Under the pieces are notes generated by a model. It saw nothing but the letters and a program-made list of their open reading frames with translations. It had not been told where the DNA came from and did no database searches. A program made the translations under genes and the position numbers. From NCBI GenBank assembly GCA_945872325.1, contig CAMBZY010000199.1, forward strand, positions 1-6,296: a stretch of DNA of 6,296 nucleotides. The letters run 5' to 3'. Shown here piece after piece: positions 1 through 3,745 of this stretch. Numbering within the stretch: position 1 is the first letter of the stretch; the number at the start of each line of letters is the position of its first letter. The DNA comes from Candidatus Kuenenia stuttgartensis. GTDB lineage: Bacteria > Planctomycetota > Planctomycetia > Isosphaerales > Isosphaeraceae.

Positions 1-226
1 CACAGCCCTTCAGTTTGCACTTGAAATCGGCACCACGATTATCGGAATTGTGGGCAGGGATGGCGGCTATACAGCCGAGGTCGCAAACGCCTGTCTGATT
101 ATTCCCACCATCAACCCCGACCACATCACGCCCCACGCCGAAGCCTTTCAGGCCGTCGTCTGGCACCTGCTCGTATCGCACCCCACGCTTAAAATCCAGC
201 AGACGCGGTGGGAGTCGCTCAAATGA
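1..226 (+). CDS. SIS-domain sugar-phosphate isomerase, GmhA-like (3' part only)
   Basis: Only the last 74 codons are present, read from base 2 to the TGA at 224-226; the 5' end lies outside the window. The visible part carries the C-terminal half of a SIS (sugar isomerase) fold: an IIGIVGRDGGYTA strand-turn, IIPTINPDHITPHAE and the closing helix FQAVVWHLLVSHP. This matches the end of D-sedoheptulose-7-phosphate isomerase (GmhA), which makes glycero-manno-heptose 7-phosphate in the cytoplasm. By eye, the His of VWHLL sits where GmhA has its C-terminal catalytic/metal His, and a Glu eight residues earlier replaces the GmhA Gln. No CBS domains follow, which argues against a KdsD/GutQ arabinose-5-phosphate isomerase. 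The stop overlaps the ATG of the next gene (ATGA), so the two are probably translationally coupled. SIS membership is fairly sure; exact substrate is inferred from the neighbour. Confidence 0.8.
   Translation, partial: TALQFALEIGTTIIGIVGRDGGYTAEVANACLIIPTINPDHITPHAEAFQAVVWHLLVSHPTLKIQQTRWESLK
210..214 (+). promoter_or_regulatory. Shine-Dalgarno site of the HAD phosphatase gene
   Basis: GGGAG lies inside the end of the SIS gene with an 8-base gap to the ATG at 223. It decides the start in favour of ATG 223 (protein MNKAVFLDRD) over the in-frame GTG at 208, which would only add five residues before the conserved first strand of the HAD fold. Confidence 0.6.
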
Positions 227-774
227 ACAAAGCCGTCTTTCTGGACCGCGATGGAGTCCTCAATCGAGCCATTGTTCGCAACGGCAAACCCTTTCCGCCC
301 GCCTCTGTGGCAGACATGGAGATTCTGCCAGGCGTGGCTGATGCCATGGAAAGCCTTCGAGCCGCTGGCTTTCTGAGAATCGTCGTGACCAATCAGCCGG
401 ATGTGGCACGAGGCACTCAAACGCGCGAAGCTGTGGAAGCCATTCACAATCACCTGCAATCCGTCCTGCCAATTACCCAAATCATAACCTGCTATGACGA
501 TGATGACGCCAGTCCCTGCCGCAAGCCCAACCCGGGAATGCTTTTGCAAGCCTGTGAATCACATACAATTGCATTAAGCCAAAGCTATATGATTGGCGAC
601 CGCTGGAGCGATGTGGAAGCCGGTCGACGAGCTAACTGCCAAACCGTTTTTATTGATTATGGCTACAGCGAACCCAGGCCTGAACCAGCTGCCAATTACA
701 CCTGTTTGAATCTTCCATCCGCAGTTGTCTGGATTATAAATCAAGCCATGAAAGGTGCCACACATGCCAGTTGA
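223..774 (+). CDS. gmhB: HAD-IIIA phosphatase, D-glycero-D-manno-heptose-1,7-bisphosphate phosphatase (GmhB)-like
   Basis: This 183-residue protein has all four HAD motifs: DRDGVLN at 8-14 (nucleophile D8, acid/base D10), VVTNQPDVARG at 54-64 (motif II T56), K101 in CRKPNPGM (motif III), and IGDRWSDVEAG at 124-134 (acidic pair D126/D130). The RKPxPGM signature and length are those of GmhB, which removes the C1 phosphate... or C7 phosphate (depending on pathway anomer) from heptose bisphosphate before nucleotide activation; the related histidinol phosphatases share the fold. The zinc loop before motif III is degenerate: C90 and C99 remain, but the usual Cys-x-His and Cys-x-Cys partners are replaced (D92 and S97, by eye). 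The gene overlaps the upstream SIS isomerase by ATGA and the downstream transaldolase by 11 bases, consistent with one cytoplasmic sugar-phosphate pathway. HAD-IIIA membership is secure; heptose specificity is inferred from motif and context. Confidence 0.82.
   Translation: MNKAVFLDRDGVLNRAIVRNGKPFPPASVADMEILPGVADAMESLRAAGFLRIVVTNQPDVARGTQTREAVEAIHNHLQSVLPITQIITCYDDDDASPCRKPNPGMLLQACESHTIALSQSYMIGDRWSDVEAGRRANCQTVFIDYGYSEPRPEPAANYTCLNLPSAVVWIINQAMKGATHAS
751..755 (+). promoter_or_regulatory. Shine-Dalgarno site of the transaldolase gene
   Basis: AAAGG lies in the last codons of the HAD gene, 8 bases before ATG 764. An in-frame GTG at 755 would overlap this site and has no purine-rich site of its own at a good distance, so ATG 764 (protein MPVDLFKTRI) is the preferred start. 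Confidence 0.5.
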
Positions 775-1477
775 CTTGTTCAAAACCCGAATCTTCGCCG
801 ATGGTGCAGACCGTATCAGTATGCTGGAACTTTACAGGAATCCGCTCGTTACAGGATTTACGACAAATCCAACATTGATGAAGAAGGCTGGGATCACGGA
901 TTTTGAAGCTTTTGCCCGCAACATTCTAACACATATCCCAGACCGACCAATATCACTGGAAGTATTCGCCGACGACTTCATTGAAATGGCTCGACAAGCA
1001 CGCAAGATCCATTCCTGGGGAGACTTTGTCTTCGTCAAGATACCTGTGACAAACGCCAAAGGCGTATCATCCAGGGCATTGATCCAATCGCTTGCATCTG
1101 ATGGGATTAAAATCAATGTGACTGCCGTCATGACCCTCGATCAGGTCGAAGAAACAACAAAAGCCCTGGAGCATGGACCATCATCGTTCATCTCCATTTT
1201 TGCTGGGAGAATTGCCGATACTGGCCGTGATCCCATTCCTTTAATGCAATCCGCACTAAGTCACCTCTCCGACTTACCTCACATCGAATTGATCTGGGCG
1301 AGCCCTCGTGAAATATTGAATCTGTACCAAGCCATCAACATTGGCTGCCATGTGATCACCCTGCCACATTCACTTGTCAATAAAATCCGGATATTCAAAA
1401 AAGACTTAACCAGCTTCTCGCTGGAAACCGTGAAAATGTTTTATGATGATGGCTTGAAAGCCGGCTATAATATTTAA
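764..1477 (+). CDS. Small transaldolase / fructose-6-phosphate aldolase-like protein
   Basis: The 237-residue product has the layout of the short (FSA/MipB-type) class I transaldolases, not the 310-380 residue TalB type. Visible signatures are FADGAD at 11-16 (D13 aligns with the conserved Asp of LDTSD in FSA), GFTTNPTLM at 31-39 (T33, N35), FVKIPVTN at 90-97 with K92 as the Schiff-base lysine, INVTAVMT at 117-124, and IFAGRIADTGRDP at 145-157. Transaldolases move a dihydroxyacetone unit between sugar phosphates; sedoheptulose-7-phosphate, the substrate of GmhA, is a normal transaldolase substrate. It overlaps the upstream HAD gene by 11 bases and is followed four bases later by a glycosyltransferase, so it looks built into a surface-sugar operon and not the housekeeping pentose phosphate pathway. 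The FADGAD start is unusual for the family. Family assignment is strong; true reaction (transaldolase, aldolase or a related carbon transfer) is open. Confidence 0.82.
   Translation: MPVDLFKTRIFADGADRISMLELYRNPLVTGFTTNPTLMKKAGITDFEAFARNILTHIPDRPISLEVFADDFIEMARQARKIHSWGDFVFVKIPVTNAKGVSSRALIQSLASDGIKINVTAVMTLDQVEETTKALEHGPSSFISIFAGRIADTGRDPIPLMQSALSHLSDLPHIELIWASPREILNLYQAINIGCHVITLPHSLVNKIRIFKKDLTSFSLETVKMFYDDGLKAGYNI
1466..1471 (+). promoter_or_regulatory. Perfect -10 hexamer (TATAAT) just before the glycosyltransferase start
   Basis: TATAAT falls in the last codons of the transaldolase, ending 10 bases before the ATG at 1482. No recognisable -35 hexamer sits 16-18 bases upstream. Transcription from here would begin at about 1478-1480, giving an almost leaderless message for a gene that has no visible Shine-Dalgarno site. 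The match could equally be chance in A+T-rich codons. Confidence 0.22.
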
Positions 1478-1481
1478 TCCT

Positions 1482-3329
1482 ATGCAATCCACTGATCCAA
1501 ACCCTTGCCACCCCGATTTATCTACCATGAATCATATCGAAAAAAGTCGATTGTCCAAAACCCGATTTGGAATTCTACTGATCTTAGGAGGTTGCACCAC
1601 ACTCCTTCAATTCTTTGCAATTGATCGTTGGCGCGGAATTTTAGTTGCAATCATCGCCCTGATTTTCGTTATTGGACTTGAACGCGCTGAAATCATTGAT
1701 AAGATATGGCGAATTATCGGCAGGATTGTATTTAGAAAGCAGCTCTCGATTGTCATCGTTTTTCTGGTTGCGCTCATCACTTCGATGATTTATTCCTGGC
1801 ATCTACCTCCAATGGCGAATATCGCCGACGAGTTTGCTTATCTCCATGGAGCAGATACTTTTCTATCCGGAAGGTTGACCAATCCAGCGCACCCGATGTG
1901 GAAGCATTTTGAGTCGCTCATGGTGATCTCCATCCCAACAACATCTTCCAAATATCCACCGGCCCAATCCCTTTTTATGGCAGCTGGAAAGTTGCTCACA
2001 GGTCAACATATTGCAGGCGTCTGGATCAGTTATGCATTGGCGTGCGCATCATTGTGCTGGATGCTCCAGGCATGGACCACACCACGTTGGGCATTTATCG
2101 GAGGCTTGTTCGCAGCAGTTCATCCATTCATGCAAGGCGGTTTATACTTTCAGACAGGTCAGGTCAGGAATGCAATTCTTAATGGAATTCCACTAAATGT
2201 GCAGCAATACATTTGGTCATGGAGTCAGTCGTATTGGGGAGGTGCAATTGCAATGATTGGCGGATGTTTACTTTATGGAACTCTTCCAAGAATGCGCCGA
2301 GGGGCAGATATATTTCACGCCATGACGATGGCGACAGGGCTTCTGATCCTCGCGAACTCAAGACCTTTTGAAGGCTTGATTATTTCCATTCCAGCATCAA
2401 TAATGGTATTGGTCTGGATTGTCAAAATGTCTGGACAGGGAGAACTAAAATCTTGTATCTATCGTTTCATCCTGCCATTATCAACGATTCTATTACTCGG
2501 ATCAGGACTCATGGCAAGTTACAATCATGCGGTCACTGGAAGTTTATTTCGAATGCCTTATCAGGAGTATGCAGCACAATACGATTCCGCCCCCATGTTT
2601 GTATTCCAGAAGCCACAACGCCCCATTCAATATCGCCACGAAGATTTCCGAAGCCTTTATATGAACGAGCATTATACGATGTATGAATCTCAGCTGAGAT
2701 TCATGGGATGGCTCAGAAAACGACCCAACTCAATCATTTCGCCCCTTGTTTTCTTTATCGGGCCATTCTCACTGGCCATGTTTTGGCTTCCTGCTGCAAT
2801 TCGACGTAAACCAGTTCGGCTCGCTTTTTTATCAGGGTTGTTATTAATCACAATTCACCAATCTGTCATAGCCACTGTACCGCACTATATTGCTCCTGCC
2901 GCCTGCCTGATTATATTCGTTGTCAACTCCTGCATGAGAGAATTGTCCATCATAAGATTTGGTAATCATAAGACTGGAAGAATTTGTGTTATATACCTGA
3001 TGACGCTTTTACCGATTTGCTTGACCATGGTTGCAATGAAACGAGACCATTTCTCCTCGTTTTACATTAAAAGCAAGATCCAGCATCAACTTGAAACCAC
3101 GGATGGCCAGCATCTTGTGATCGTTGGTTCCAGTAACAGACCAGACAAAGCGAACACTTTTGCCTGGATTTATAATCAGCCTGACATAGATCGCTCCAAA
3201 GTCGTTTGGGCTTATGACATGGGCCCATTGATGAACCAGGAATTACTCGATTATTTCAAAGATCGTAAGGTCTGGAGAATTGGTACAGAAAACATGCTGC
3301 CCGTTTTGATCGAATATCGTTCGGAATAA
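1482..3329 (+). CDS. Polytopic GT-C glycosyltransferase, GT39/ArnT/PMT-like
   Basis: A 615-residue integral membrane protein. By eye, hydrophobic segments fall near 29-47, 52-66, 88-106, 176-196, 203-220, 252-268, 278-292, 296-315, 326-345, 417-439, 446-463, 466-482 and 500-518, followed by a soluble C-terminal tail of about 95 residues. The first large outer loop carries NIADEFAYLHGADTF (114-128) with the acidic pair D116-E117, the place and form of the catalytic DE/DD motif in GT-C enzymes that use polyprenyl-phosphate sugars. Further conserved-looking blocks are GRLTNPAHPMW (130-140), SKYPPAQS (156-163), WSQSYWGGA (247-255) and ANSRPFEGL (291-299). The tail has an alternating strand/helix pattern (LVIVGSS, VVWAYDMG, LLDYF). 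It probably transfers a sugar to a protein or glycolipid on the outer face of the cytoplasmic membrane; donor and acceptor are unknown. The first ATG has no Shine-Dalgarno site; ATG 1527 (M16) is an alternative start, also without one. Tight spacing links it to the upstream genes. Confidence 0.75.
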   Translation: MQSTDPNPCHPDLSTMNHIEKSRLSKTRFGILLILGGCTTLLQFFAIDRWRGILVAIIALIFVIGLERAEIIDKIWRIIGRIVFRKQLSIVIVFLVALITSMIYSWHLPPMANIADEFAYLHGADTFLSGRLTNPAHPMWKHFESLMVISIPTTSSKYPPAQSLFMAAGKLLTGQHIAGVWISYALACASLCWMLQAWTTPRWAFIGGLFAAVHPFMQGGLYFQTGQVRNAILNGIPLNVQQYIWSWSQSYWGGAIAMIGGCLLYGTLPRMRRGADIFHAMTMATGLLILANSRPFEGLIISIPASIMVLVWIVKMSGQGELKSCIYRFILPLSTILLLGSGLMASYNHAVTGSLFRMPYQEYAAQYDSAPMFVFQKPQRPIQYRHEDFRSLYMNEHYTMYESQLRFMGWLRKRPNSIISPLVFFIGPFSLAMFWLPAAIRRKPVRLAFLSGLLLITIHQSVIATVPHYIAPAACLIIFVVNSCMRELSIIRFGNHKTGRICVIYLMTLLPICLTMVAMKRDHFSSFYIKSKIQHQLETTDGQHLVIVGSSNRPDKANTFAWIYNQPDIDRSKVVWAYDMGPLMNQELLDYFKDRKVWRIGTENMLPVLIEYRSE

Positions 3330-3523
3330 TAACCTGCAACTGCAAAGAGTCTTTAAGTTCAATACAACAGTCATTGACTGATATTGCATCATCAATACAC
3401 CGAAATGGTACTTCGCGAATCAGCGACTGAAACAATTGAATGAAGTGATACTAGCTGAGACAACGTTGACTCTCTCCTTAAAAACGCTGACGGGCAAGAC
3501 TGGGCTCAAGACTGACTTTGCAA

Positions 3524-3581
3524 AACCATTCCCGATTCTCAGATGATGCAAATAAGCAACGCTTGCTTCACGGGCATGGTT
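3524..3581. repeat. Imperfect inverted repeat with a nested small hairpin
   Basis: The left arm AACCATTCCCG (3524-3534) is complementary to the right arm CGGGCATGGTT (3571-3581) at ten of eleven positions; the only mismatch is T3530 against C3575. Between the arms a second perfect dyad, AAGCAA-CGC-TTGCTT (3554-3568), can form. The right arm ends inside the predicted -35 box (3580-3585). This would suit either an operator for a dimeric regulator or, if transcription starts farther upstream, a two-stem RNA. Which one applies cannot be told from sequence alone. Confidence 0.4.
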
Positions 3582-3608
3582 GACTGCATCCATGCTTCCA
3601 CCTAGAAT
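3580..3608 (+). promoter_or_regulatory. Predicted sigma70-type promoter of the cellulase gene
   Basis: TTGACT (3580-3585) and TAGAAT (3603-3608) each match the sigma70 consensus at five of six positions and are separated by exactly 17 bases. Transcription would start near 3615 and give a leader of about 130 bases before ATG 3746. It is the only -35/-10 pair of this quality that I found in the gap; two other TTGACT copies (3374-3379, 3466-3471) lack a fitting -10. Confidence 0.45.
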
Positions 3609-3645
3609 CGATTCAGACCAATCCACTGGGTAAAGCAAGTTTCTG

Positions 3646-3726
3646 TTGGGGGAATGATTCTCCCCAATGGCCGCAATTGTTGTGGCCACTTGCAGGCGAT
3701 TGGCCTTAATCTGATTCACCGAATCA
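3646..3726 (+). promoter_or_regulatory. Three-hairpin leader upstream of the cellulase
   Basis: Hairpin 1 (3646-3667) pairs TTGGGG and GAA with TTC and CCCCAA around a TGA loop, with one bulged T. Hairpin 2 (3668-3688) starts on the next base and pairs TGGCCGCAA with TTGTGGCCA, including one G-T wobble, around a three-base loop. Hairpin 3 (3712-3726) pairs TGATTC with GAATCA around ACC. None is followed by a T tract, so they are not ordinary intrinsic terminators. They would all lie in the 5' untranslated leader made from the predicted promoter, the last one ending seven bases before the Shine-Dalgarno site. I do not recognise a known riboswitch class. Confidence 0.4.
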
Positions 3727-3733
3727 CTTATTC

Positions 3734-3738
3734 AGGAG
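3734..3738 (+). promoter_or_regulatory. Shine-Dalgarno site of the cellulase gene
   Basis: AGGAG is followed by a 7-base gap to ATG 3746, an optimal arrangement that fixes the start of the multidomain endoglucanase and so shows that its N-terminus lacks a longer upstream signal sequence. Confidence 0.75.
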
Positions 3739-3745
3739 CGTCGTC

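Larger units (their letters stand above)
3330..3745. other. Intergenic region between the sugar operon and the cellulase gene
   Basis: This 416-base gap contains no reading frame that I can support. The left half (3330-3480) shows only small dyads, such as CAGTC-ATT-GACTG at 3368-3380 and TTCGCGAA at 3412-3419; none is followed by a T run, so no intrinsic terminator for the upstream operon is visible. The right half holds a direct repeat (3495-3514), a long inverted repeat (3524-3581), a sigma70-type promoter (3580-3608), three hairpins (3646-3726) and the ribosome binding site of the cellulase. Confidence 0.6.

Noticed and set aside
208..222. GTG 208 as start of the HAD phosphatase
   Set aside because: The GGGAG site is spaced for ATG 223, and conserved family proteins begin with the strand just after that Met; the ATGA overlap is typical coupling.
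148..549. A 133-codon open frame on the minus strand
   Set aside because: Antisense to the SIS end and the HAD motifs; an artefact of codon bias in those genes.
755..763. GTG 755 as start of the transaldolase
   Set aside because: It would overlap the AAAGG site used by ATG 764 and adds only three residues of no apparent value.
3368..3380. Dyad CAGTC-ATT-GACTG as terminator of the sugar operon
   Set aside because: The stem is only five pairs and is followed by ATATTGCATC, not a T run.
3420..3719. A 99-codon open frame on the minus strand in the intergenic region
   Set aside because: It starts with GTG, has no Shine-Dalgarno site, shows no recognisable domain, runs antisense through the predicted promoter and hairpins, and its composition looks random.
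3524..3745. Cyclic-di-GMP (GEMM) riboswitch before the cellulase
   Set aside because: Biologically attractive, but the conserved core sequences of GEMM-I that I know are not present; only generic hairpins are seen.
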